Source: Gallionella capsiferriformans ES-2 (lineage in GTDB: Bacteria > Pseudomonadota > Gammaproteobacteria > Burkholderiales > Gallionellaceae). From it: a DNA stretch of 64,000 bases. The notes below the pieces were generated by a model that had not been told where the DNA came from, did no database searches, and was given only the letters and a program-made list of their open reading frames with translations. Within the stretch, counting starts at the first letter, position 1; every line of letters starts with the position of its first letter. The translations under genes were made by a program, and so were the position numbers. The DNA is taken from contig NC_014394.1 in NCBI RefSeq assembly GCF_000145255.1, positions 620,001 through 684,000 of the forward strand, in the 5' to 3' direction. Positions 49,325 through 57,149 of the stretch are shown in pieces.

Positions 49325-50602
49325 TTAGTTTTGCGCGGCGTGCGCCAGTGCGATGTCGCTAAGCTCGGTTGTATAGCGCGGCGATACGTTGCCGCGCTTC
49401 ATGGCCCAGCTTTTTGTGATTCCCTCTCCCAGCAAGTGTAGGGTGCCGCTCCCCATGCGGCGATTGATCAGGTCGAGTGTGGCCATCAGCGTGGCGGATT
49501 TTTGTTGTGCTTCGCTATCATCAAATAGGGAGCGTGGCTTGTCGTCGCTTGCGATGATGCCGGACAGTACGATGCCGGCTTTTTGGTAAGCGTAGCCTGT
49601 GCGATAAATTTGCCGCAATCCTGACAGCGTTGCGTGACACAACACGCGCGTATCATTGCTGGGCTCCGTTAATGCTTGCGTGAGGCTCGGCTGGTATTGC
49701 GGCGCTATGAGCTGATTCGGGTTGGTGCGGATGGCAACCTGCACGCAGCAGGCCATCGACTGCTGGCGGCGCAATTTTTCGGCAGCACGGCTGGTGTAGG
49801 CGATCACGGCTTCTTCTAGGTCAGCCAGTTGTGTGACCGGAATGCCGAACGAGCGCGAACAGATGATTTGTGCGCGCGGCCGGGCACATTCGTCAAGCGA
49901 CAGGCACGCGGTGCCGCCCAGTTCCGCCACGGTTCTCGCAAGGGTGATGCCGAACTCGGCACGGATGCGCTCACCGGATGCGCATTTGAGTGCCAGTACC
50001 GTGGTGATGCCCATTTCCTGTAACCGGCTGTGCGTACGCCTGCCGACGCCCCAGACTTCACCGACCTCGATGCGGCCCAGCAGACGGTTTAATTCGTCGT
50101 CCGATAGCGCGTTGAAATTGCAGATGCCGGAGGAGCGTTTTTTGGCGACATGGTTGGCGAGCTTTGCCAGTGTCTTGCTCGCAGCAATGCCCACGCAGAC
50201 AGGAATGCCGACGTGCTGTTTGACTCTTTGGCGCATCGATTGAGCGTAGCGGGTGAGTTCGTCGATCCCTGTCACATCGAGGAAGCATTCGTCTATCGAA
50301 TAGACTTCCTGGTCGGGCGAGAACTGCGCTAATACGCGCATTACCCGGTTGGAGAGGTCGGCGTACAGCGTGTAATTAGATGACAGCGCGATGATGCCGT
50401 GCTGCTTGGCGAGTTCTTTTAATTTGAACCAGGGCGCGGCCATCGCAATCCCCAGATTTTTGACTTCTTGTGAACGCGATACCACGCAGCCATCGTTGTT
50501 GCTTAGTATCACGACGGGTTTTCCTTCCAGCGCCGGCTGAAACAGGCGTTCGCAGGAGACGTAGAAGTTGTTGCAGTCAACCAGTGCGATTGCGCGCTGC
50601 AT
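49325..50602 (-). CDS. umuC: DNA polymerase V subunit UmuC (Y-family)
   Basis: 425 residues, the usual size. Catalytic residues in VDCNNFYVSCERLF (D9) and YSIDECFLDVTG; helix-hairpin-helix GVGRRTHSRL near 180. Translesion polymerase, with UmuD' as partner. The C-terminal half is the little-finger and clamp-binding region. Third gene of the SOS cassette, 27 bp after umuD. Confidence 0.96.
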   Translation of the reverse strand: MQRAIALVDCNNFYVSCERLFQPALEGKPVVILSNNDGCVVSRSQEVKNLGIAMAAPWFKLKELAKQHGIIALSSNYTLYADLSNRVMRVLAQFSPDQEVYSIDECFLDVTGIDELTRYAQSMRQRVKQHVGIPVCVGIAASKTLAKLANHVAKKRSSGICNFNALSDDELNRLLGRIEVGEVWGVGRRTHSRLQEMGITTVLALKCASGERIRAEFGITLARTVAELGGTACLSLDECARPRAQIICSRSFGIPVTQLADLEEAVIAYTSRAAEKLRRQQSMACCVQVAIRTNPNQLIAPQYQPSLTQALTEPSNDTRVLCHATLSGLRQIYRTGYAYQKAGIVLSGIIASDDKPRSLFDDSEAQQKSATLMATLDLINRRMGSGTLHLLGEGITKSWAMKRGNVSPRYTTELSDIALAHAAQN

Positions 50603-50629
50603 ACGGTTAATTTTTTCTGCTAAATCGGC

Positions 50630-51091
50630 TTAATGCTTGTGTACGTTCCAGCTCACCACGCCCCAGATGGAAAAATCCTGTTCAGGCTGGATGCGCATGT
50701 CGTCATAGTCAGGGTGTGCTGCGCGCAGCACGGGGCCATCGCTCGTGTGCAACAATTGCTTGACGGTAAATTCGCCATCGACCACGGCAATCACTACGCA
50801 GCCCGAGGTGGCGGGCAGTGCGCGGTCGACCACCAGCAGGTCGCCGTCGAAGATGCCTAAACCGCGCATCGATTCACCCGCAACGCGCATGAAAAAGGTC
50901 GATTCGCGGCGTCCGATCAGGTGTTCATCCAGACTGATGCGCTGTTCGACATAATCGTCGGCAGGAGACGGGAAGCCTGCCGGTACGGCGCGGCGCAGCA
51001 GGGCGCGCTGGCGATAAAACAATTCCTTGTTGGGCGAGGTCATAGAGAGCAGAACGGACGGGGCGCTACGGCGCGAAGCGTGTAATTGCAT
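50630..51091 (-). CDS. umuD: UmuD mutagenesis protein (self-cleaving)
   Basis: 153 residues. The self-cleavage bond is A38-G39 (VPAGFPSP), catalytic serine S74 (GESM) and lysine K111 (FTVK). Spacing (39-74-111) equals E. coli UmuD (25-60-97). The N-terminus is about 14 residues longer than in E. coli. Begins five bases after the lexA2 stop. Confidence 0.95.
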   Translation of the reverse strand: MQLHASRRSAPSVLLSMTSPNKELFYRQRALLRRAVPAGFPSPADDYVEQRISLDEHLIGRRESTFFMRVAGESMRGLGIFDGDLLVVDRALPATSGCVVIAVVDGEFTVKQLLHTSDGPVLRAAHPDYDDMRIQPEQDFSIWGVVSWNVHKH

Positions 51092-51096
51092 GATGG

Positions 51097-51690
51097 TTAT
51101 CTCCGGTATTTGCGAACGAGACCGGTCAGTACGCCGAATATTTCCAGCGTGCCTTGCGGGCGGATGATAGGGAACGCGGGATTGGCCGGGCGCAGAATAA
51201 ACGCGCCATTCTCGCGATCGAGGGTTTTGAGCGTGAAGTCATCATCGACGATCGCCACCACGATATCGCCGATATTCGCCGTCATGCGTTTCTCGACCAC
51301 GGCGACATCGCCATCGTGTATGCCCGCATCGATCATCGAATCGCCCTTGACTGTGATGAGCGTGGTCTTTGAGGGGGTATCAATCAGCATCTCGTCGATT
51401 ACGAAAAAATCTCCCTGCGTGGCGGTGACGGATACGGGCATGCCTGCCTGAACCGTCGATTCGGCCAGCGGCCGCGCGAAAAATTGTCGGGTGGGTATCC
51501 ATGCACCATCGGGCGTACGTTCGATGAAGTCGGCCTCCCCGAGTCGGGTTAGGATGGTTTTTACCCAGGATTTGGAGGCGATGCCGAAAATTTCGCACAA
51601 ACGGGCATAGGACGGAATGCTTTTCCAGTCTGCGTAGTAGTCTTGAAGCTTGTTTAAATACTCGGTATCTTTAGAGTTGAAGTCGGTCAT
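51097..51690 (-). CDS. LexA-type SOS repressor, LexA2 class
   Basis: 197 residues from ATG 51690; an in-frame extension to 51750 would lie across the promoter. Winged-helix N-domain (about 8-65), cleavage bond A82-G83 (VQAGMP), catalytic S118 (GDSM) and K155 (FTLK), all at LexA spacing. The DNA-recognition helix is unlike E. coli LexA, consistent with the different operator found upstream (AGAAC-N4-GTTCT). First gene of lexA2-umuD-umuC, so it probably represses its own mutagenesis cassette. A housekeeping LexA may exist elsewhere. Confidence 0.9.
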   Translation of the reverse strand: MTDFNSKDTEYLNKLQDYYADWKSIPSYARLCEIFGIASKSWVKTILTRLGEADFIERTPDGAWIPTRQFFARPLAESTVQAGMPVSVTATQGDFFVIDEMLIDTPSKTTLITVKGDSMIDAGIHDGDVAVVEKRMTANIGDIVVAIVDDDFTLKTLDRENGAFILRPANPAFPIIRPQGTLEIFGVLTGLVRKYRR

Positions 51691-51703
51691 GGTAATTTCC
51701 TTG

Positions 51704-51750
51704 AGAACGAACGTGCTGTGCAATATAAAGAACGTTCGTTCTGTTGTCAA
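51704..51750 (-). promoter_or_regulatory. SOS promoter with two LexA2-type operators
   Basis: Reading on the minus strand: -35 TTGACA (51745-51750), exactly 17 bp, -10 TATATT (51722-51727). Operator 1 AGAAC-GTTC-GTTCT (51729-51742 plus strand) fills the spacer; operator 2 AGAAC-GAAC-GTGCT (51704-51717) covers the start region. The operator centres are 25 bp apart. The pattern AGAAC-N4-GT[TG]CT resembles the LexA2 box known from Pseudomonas (AGTAC-N4-GTGCT) and not the common CTGT-N8-ACAG. Confidence 0.85.
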
Positions 51751-51860
51751 TGGGATTCATTCAGATGATTTTGGCGCGGTTGCTAGGTGCCATGTGTTGT
51801 GTGTATTTAAAATGTATTTTTCAATTCAAACATGCGTCTGCAATCAGTTAGAATGAAAAC

Positions 51861-54800
51861 ATGAATGAAAAATTAATTTTTGTCAGGACGGAAAGCGGGG
51901 ACGGCGAGGCGCGTGGTCGTACCGCGCTTCTGTCCAAGGACATCAAGCGCGCATTGATGATGGTGGACGGTACGGCTTCGGTCGCTGAGATCATGAAGCG
52001 CTCTTCACCCAGTTTGCGCGGTATGTTGCAAGATATGTTTCTCGAGTTGGCGCGAGGCGGTTTTATTCAGGATAAAAGCAAGGTTTCCAGTTTGGCTAAA
52101 CTGGTTGCGCCTCATGCGCCGGTAGCATCCCCTAAAAAGCCCGATGCCGGGATTGAAGAGCTGGATTTTACCGCTGCTTTTCGTGTGCCCACCTCCGCCA
52201 TGATGGCTGAGGAAGCGGCTAAGCTCTCGCGTGAAAAAGCCCGAGTCGAGGCGCAAGCTCAAGTTGCCCGCCAGAAAACTGAGGAAGAAGTTGCCCGGGT
52301 GAAGGCTGAGCAGGCTGCACTCGAAAAAGCACAAATTGCCGCGCGCGAGGAGGCGGCTCGTGTCGAGCAAAAAGCGGCTGAAAAGGCGCGCGTCCTAGAG
52401 GCTGAGCGTATCGAAGCCGCAGCGCGGCAGGCGGAAGCACGCGCTCGTGCGGAAGAGCAGGCAAAACGCGACGCTGAAGTGGCACGCGTGAAAGCGGAGT
52501 CGGCACGCGTGGCGCACGAACTGGCAGAACGCGTTAAGGCTGAAGCGGCGCGGGTGGTGGCGCAAGAGCGTACCAAGCTGGAAGCGGAAGTGGCCCGGTT
52601 GAAGGCTGCGGCCGAAGCCGAAGCGCAGGCGCATGCCCGGCAGGAAATTGAAGCGGCAAAGCGGTTGGCTTCTGAGGAGGCGGCGCGGGTTGTGGCGCAA
52701 GAGCGTGCCAGGCTGGAGGCGGAAGCGGCGCGCTTGAAGGCGCAGGCAGACGCTGAAGCGCATGCCCGACAGGAAATTGAAGCGGCAAAGCGACTGGCTG
52801 CTGAAGAGGCCGCACGCGTTCGCGAAGAGCTTGAACGGGAGCGTGCAGCAGCGCGTGAACAGACGGCGCGTCAGGTTCGTGAAGCGGCTGAGGTGGCCCG
52901 CATCAAGGCGGAACAGGAGGCTGCCAAAGCGGCTTTGCGTGCAGAAGCTGAGCGTCACGAGGCCGCAGAAGCCAAGCTGAAAGCTGAGCAGCATGCAGCG
53001 CAAGTGCAGGCTGAAGCCGACGTACGTGCGTTGGCGCTGGCACAGGAGCGCGCGAAGCTTGAGGCGGAAGTCTCTCAGCTCAAGGCGGATGCCAGAACGG
53101 ATGAACGCAGGCGCGTCGATACGCTGGCCAGACTGGAAGCTGAGACGGTCAAGGCGCAGCAGGCATCCGAGCGTCTGCTGCGGGAAGCGGAGGCCCGGCG
53201 TATCAAGGCTGAGGAGGAAATTAGTCTGGTGCGTCGCGAGTCTGAGCAGCAATTGTTGCAGGCGCGTGAAGAGGCCGCACGCGAACACGCTGAAAAAGTT
53301 GCGGCGCAAAGAGGCGCACAGGTTGAATTGATCAGTCCGATTCCCGATGAGGATGCCAGTAAACTCGTACCGGATGACCCTGTGTTGGCTGCAGTCGTTA
53401 GATTAAACGCAAAGCACGCCGACGAAGAAAGGAACGTTGTTTCTGCGTTGGATGAATTGACTCAGGCAGCCGCTGCCGCCGCGTCGCGAGACTCCTCGCA
53501 GTGGGTGGTGCGTAGCGATTCGGCACCTGCGACTGACAGGCGGCAGGCAGCGCCAGCGGTGCCCGGTTGCGACAGCCGGGGAGGCAACAACGGTGTTCCG
53601 GTTGTCGAGCGCAGAACGACAACGGCAGCGGTGCTGTTTTTCGATATTGTGGGCTATACCAAACTGTCTGATCAGCGGCAGATTTCCTTGAAACAGCAGT
53701 TCAGCCAGCTGGTGGGCAACAGTCTGGATCCGCTCGACGCCGGAGAGCGCATTATTCTGGATACCGGGGACGGTGCTGCGATCGGATTTTTGCAACACCC
53801 GACCGATGCGCTCGAATCTGCGATCCATTTTCGTGCCGGCCTGACGGCTAACAGTCACTTTGACTATCCTGATTTACGCGTGCGTCTGGGGATACATTTA
53901 GGACCGGTCAGTCTGGTCAAAGATATGAACGGGCAGATCAATATGCTGGGCGATGGCATCAACAGCGCACAGCGTGTGATGAGCTTTGCCGGTCACGATC
54001 AAATTTATGTCTCCCGTGCCTATTTTGAATTTGTCTCGAATCTGAGTGATGAGTACAAGGACTTGTTCCGTTATCGCGGTGCGCAACAGGACAAGCACGG
54101 TCGTGAACATCAGATTTACGAATTGATCGACGCGAATGCCGAAGTCGTATTGCCTCAACCTGAAATTCTGTCGTCCGAGGGCTTCGAGGGATTTAATCTG
54201 GATGCCTTTGATCTGGAGGCGCCTGCTGAGGCTGAGGTCTTGATGCCTGAGATGGCGCTCTCGCCGCAGCTCAGCGCGGCTGATCAGTTGCTGCTCGATG
54301 CCGCAAAATTGGAATTGCCGCCTATCGTAGCGCCTGTTGAGGCGATTGCCGCGACGGTTGCGCCTATCGCTGCTCAGTCTAAAGTCGTAGCGGAGTATTC
54401 CGAGCAGGAAGCAAAACAGCTGGCGGATGCGCAGGCCAAAAAGTGGCGGGAAGCGGAAAGCCGGGCGGCGGAAGACGCGCGGAAAACGGTGCCCCCCCCC
54501 CAGGCCGCACCCGAGCCGGTCGTCAGATTGCCTCGTGTGCCTCGTAAACCAAAGCCCTGGGGTAAACTCGCGGCCGGACTGGCTGTCGCCTTAGTCGCGA
54601 CTTTGTTCGCGTTGCCGGCCGTGATGCCGATGCAAAGTTATCTGGCGAACATCGAGCAGACGCTGAGTGCGAAATTGCAGCAGCCTGTGCACATCGGTCG
54701 ATTGTCAGCTCGGATACTGCCTGCGCCGCGTCTGATCCTGAGCGAGGTTTCCATCGGCGCGACACGTCAAATTCAGGCGGATCAGGCACAGGTCAATTTT

Positions 54801-55733
54801 GCCTATTCTGCGCTGTTTGGTGCGACCCGCGCGATCGACAGCCTGAATCTGGAGGGGGTGCGGGTGAAGGATGAGGCCTTGTTGCAAGTGGCAGGCTGGC
54901 TGCAGCAGACGGCGAGCGATGCGCATTATCCTGTCGCGCGCATTGGTTTTACACAGGCTCGTCTGGAATCCGACAGCGTGCCGTTATCCGGGGTGGGCGG
55001 CGAGGTGGATTTTGATGCATCGGGTCATTTTACTGAGGCAAAACTCAACGCGGACGGCCATAAACTGGTGCTGGAGCTTCACGCCGGGCCAAAGTTGCCG
55101 TTCAGTCTGACGCTGCGCGATCGGGCGCTACCGTTGTTTCCTGACTGGATATTCGAGGATTTAAAGGCGAACGGCGAACTAAGCCAGGATGAAATGCGCA
55201 TCAGCGATCTGGATGGCAGGATCAGGGGCGGTGTGTTGACCGGTGATGCGCGCATCAATTGGCGTGAGGGCTGGCGTGTACAAGGCGCGCTGGAGGCTAA
55301 AGTTATTCCGTTGCAGAACATCAATAAGCTGCTCGGCGGCGATCTGGATGGCACGGCGCGCTTTCAGATGCAGTCGGGGCGTCTGGCTAAACTTGCCGAT
55401 ACGGCCGTACTCAATGGCGTTTTTAACGTTAACAAGGGAATCGTCAACGGTGTGGATGTTGTTGAAACCGCCCGTTTGCGCAGCCGTGAGAATTTGCCCG
55501 GTGGCAGAACCCATTTTGAGGCGATGAGCGGCGAGTTAAATTATGCCAATGACTTATACCGGTTTAGCCAGCTTAAGATCAATGACAGTGTGGTCAAGGC
55601 AGCGGGGACGCTGGCGGTGAATCGCCAGAAATTATCCGGCATGCTCTCGGCGGATTTATCCATGCGTGCCGGTACGGTCATGTTGCAAGTTGAAGGGACG
55701 ACGGCGAGTCCAGCGCTGCATGTGGCACACTAA
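51861..55733 (+). CDS. Coiled-coil / class III nucleotide cyclase / AsmA-like fusion protein
   Basis: 1290 residues. Order: winged-helix-like N-domain (about 20-75), very long Ala/Glu/Arg-rich coiled coil (about 110-490), class III cyclase domain (about 585-760), linker with a second short coiled coil, one membrane helix (about 901-923), and a C-terminal AsmA-like domain (about 925-1290). Cyclase residues: metal Asp D595 (FFDIVGYT) and D637 (DTGDG), N701 and R705 (NSAQR). The substrate-defining positions are unusual: L633 in place of Lys/Glu and N694 in place of Asp/Cys, so cAMP or cGMP specificity is open. Topology would put the cyclase in the cytoplasm and AsmA-like part in the periplasm. 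A C10 tract at 54492-54501 may make it phase-variable. Confidence 0.8.
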   Translation: MNEKLIFVRTESGDGEARGRTALLSKDIKRALMMVDGTASVAEIMKRSSPSLRGMLQDMFLELARGGFIQDKSKVSSLAKLVAPHAPVASPKKPDAGIEELDFTAAFRVPTSAMMAEEAAKLSREKARVEAQAQVARQKTEEEVARVKAEQAALEKAQIAAREEAARVEQKAAEKARVLEAERIEAAARQAEARARAEEQAKRDAEVARVKAESARVAHELAERVKAEAARVVAQERTKLEAEVARLKAAAEAEAQAHARQEIEAAKRLASEEAARVVAQERARLEAEAARLKAQADAEAHARQEIEAAKRLAAEEAARVREELERERAAAREQTARQVREAAEVARIKAEQEAAKAALRAEAERHEAAEAKLKAEQHAAQVQAEADVRALALAQERAKLEAEVSQLKADARTDERRRVDTLARLEAETVKAQQASERLLREAEARRIKAEEEISLVRRESEQQLLQAREEAAREHAEKVAAQRGAQVELISPIPDEDASKLVPDDPVLAAVVRLNAKHADEERNVVSALDELTQAAAAAASRDSSQWVVRSDSAPATDRRQAAPAVPGCDSRGGNNGVPVVERRTTTAAVLFFDIVGYTKLSDQRQISLKQQFSQLVGNSLDPLDAGERIILDTGDGAAIGFLQHPTDALESAIHFRAGLTANSHFDYPDLRVRLGIHLGPVSLVKDMNGQINMLGDGINSAQRVMSFAGHDQIYVSRAYFEFVSNLSDEYKDLFRYRGAQQDKHGREHQIYELIDANAEVVLPQPEILSSEGFEGFNLDAFDLEAPAEAEVLMPEMALSPQLSAADQLLLDAAKLELPPIVAPVEAIAATVAPIAAQSKVVAEYSEQEAKQLADAQAKKWREAESRAAEDARKTVPPPQAAPEPVVRLPRVPRKPKPWGKLAAGLAVALVATLFALPAVMPMQSYLANIEQTLSAKLQQPVHIGRLSARILPAPRLILSEVSIGATRQIQADQAQVNFAYSALFGATRAIDSLNLEGVRVKDEALLQVAGWLQQTASDAHYPVARIGFTQARLESDSVPLSGVGGEVDFDASGHFTEAKLNADGHKLVLELHAGPKLPFSLTLRDRALPLFPDWIFEDLKANGELSQDEMRISDLDGRIRGGVLTGDARINWREGWRVQGALEAKVIPLQNINKLLGGDLDGTARFQMQSGRLAKLADTAVLNGVFNVNKGIVNGVDVVETARLRSRENLPGGRTHFEAMSGELNYANDLYRFSQLKINDSVVKAAGTLAVNRQKLSGMLSADLSMRAGTVMLQVEGTTASPALHVAH
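54492..54501 (+). repeat. Ten-cytosine homopolymer in the cyclase-AsmA gene
   Basis: Ten consecutive C encode P-P-P and the first base of Q, at residues about 878-881, some 20 residues before the membrane helix. With 11 C the frame meets TAA within about 19 codons; with 9 C it meets TAG within about 35. Both products keep the whole cyclase domain and lose the membrane helix and AsmA-like part. It is the longest homopolymer I noticed in the window. Confidence 0.85.
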
Positions 55734-55745
55734 ATCTGAACGGGT

Positions 55746-56828
55746 TTAATATTCGGCCAGATACAGCGCAACGTGTTCGGCGCCATTCGGCGTGACCCTA
55801 TCCACGGCGGGCGCGTCTAGTATCTGTATCAGCATGCCGGAGAAATCGCCATTCTCCAGTGAGTTTTGCGGAATTTCACGGCAGACACCATGCTGTTGCA
55901 GCCACGCGATCAATGCGGGGGACTCCGGCCAGTCCGGCCGGTTGGCATAGAGCACCGGCACGCCGGAACCTGCGGCCTCAACGAAACTGCCATAGCCGGG
56001 TTTGCACAGCAGCACATCCGAGCTTGCCAGCAAATCGTAGAAACTGAACGGGAGCGCTTCAAAATTAATGGCGTCCGGATGTTGGTCGCTGCAGTTTGCC
56101 TGCAACAGATAGCGTACACCGTCCAGTCGGGGCCAGTTTTCCACGGGCAACCGGCTGCTAATGCCTCCCATACTGACCAGCACCAGTTTTTCCTGTGCTG
56201 ACAATTTTAGATGCCGGTTCAATTCACCGCGCCGGCGGGTGCCAATCGCGGCAATCGGCGCGACCGGCGTCACATTGGCAAGGTTGCTCATCGCCATGCC
56301 GGGCGTGGTGCGCCAAAACACATCCGCACCGGCGTAGCTCGACTGGATTTGCGCGGCGATAGTCTCATCGCGCGTGTCTGTTCCATCGCAGCAGTAATGG
56401 CGGTAGATGTCCGCCCAGTTTAGCGAGCACAGCGCGACATTCGCAATGCCTGCGCGTTGTGCGCCCGCCAGCGGCAGGTAACCTACGTTGGAAAATACTC
56501 TGTCTGCGCCCAATGATTTTAAGAGGCGTGCTTCTTCGGTGACGCGTGCGTCCCAGTCCGCGTGAAAGGCATGATAGGCGCTGCGGCTTTTTTCGATGTC
56601 GACGGTCAGTGCGGATGACATCACCATGCCGATATCGCCGGTGCTGTTAAGGTAGTCAAAAGGTGCGTGGATGCGTGAGCGCAGATGTGACTCTGGCGCC
56701 GACGAGCGCACGGTGATGCGCAGTTGCGGACAGCGCTGGTGTAAGGCGTTTAAGATCGGCGCAGTTTGTGCGACATGCCCGAAACCGTGGCCGGAGACGG
56801 ATACGACCAGATGGCGGGGGTTGCTCAT
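55746..56828 (-). CDS. Glycosyltransferase-like protein (GT-B/MurG-type fold)
   Basis: 360 residues, not a named family that I recognise with certainty. The N-terminus SVSGHGFGHVAQTAPILNAL is the glycine-rich loop of GT-B enzymes; the C-terminal CKPGYGSFVEAAGSGVPVLY is the nucleotide-sugar acceptor motif of MurG/UGT-like proteins. It is convergent with the cyclase gene (12 bp gap) and could be a lone sugar or nucleotide-binding enzyme. Function unassigned. Confidence 0.75.
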   Translation of the reverse strand: MSNPRHLVVSVSGHGFGHVAQTAPILNALHQRCPQLRITVRSSAPESHLRSRIHAPFDYLNSTGDIGMVMSSALTVDIEKSRSAYHAFHADWDARVTEEARLLKSLGADRVFSNVGYLPLAGAQRAGIANVALCSLNWADIYRHYCCDGTDTRDETIAAQIQSSYAGADVFWRTTPGMAMSNLANVTPVAPIAAIGTRRRGELNRHLKLSAQEKLVLVSMGGISSRLPVENWPRLDGVRYLLQANCSDQHPDAINFEALPFSFYDLLASSDVLLCKPGYGSFVEAAGSGVPVLYANRPDWPESPALIAWLQQHGVCREIPQNSLENGDFSGMLIQILDAPAVDRVTPNGAEHVALYLAEY

Positions 56829-57149
56829 GGTGTGAACGAGAAAGTCGGGAGGTGATTATTCCACATTTGCCAGAGCCGGGTGGACGCGCTTTAGCGGTTG
56901 CGTTGAAGCGCGCGTTAAAAACGCGCGGTTGATCACAGTAGTTTTTGGGCTCTATATGAAAGACAGTCGGTAATACGAAATTTCAGCGGGTGAATAATAC
57001 AGCAAACACGGTTTTCAGCAGCTCCTGTGCGGTAAACCGGGGGGCGCCTTTTCTTGGGTGACTTTCTTTTGGCGACTCAAAAGAAAGTCACTAGCCGCCG
57101 GGCTGCCCCCGCAGAAGTAAATTGAGATTTATAGCCCCCTACAAATCGC
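56829..57149. repeat. Intergenic repeat region, copy 2 of the dispersed stem-loop element
   Basis: 321 bases without a gene between the glycosyltransferase and mutS. A stem CGCGCGT / ACGCGCG is near 56915-56930. The core AAACCGGGGGGCG (about 57034) is followed by a perfect 13-bp inverted repeat GTGACTTTCTTTT (57058-57070) / AAAAGAAAGTCAC (57079-57091). It matches the element at 34865-34920. Confidence 0.65.

Noticed and set aside
52005-53309. Long minus-strand frames of up to 304 codons inside the cyclase fusion gene
   Set aside because: They arise from the Ala/Glu/Arg-rich codon bias of the coiled coil and have no domain or start signal.
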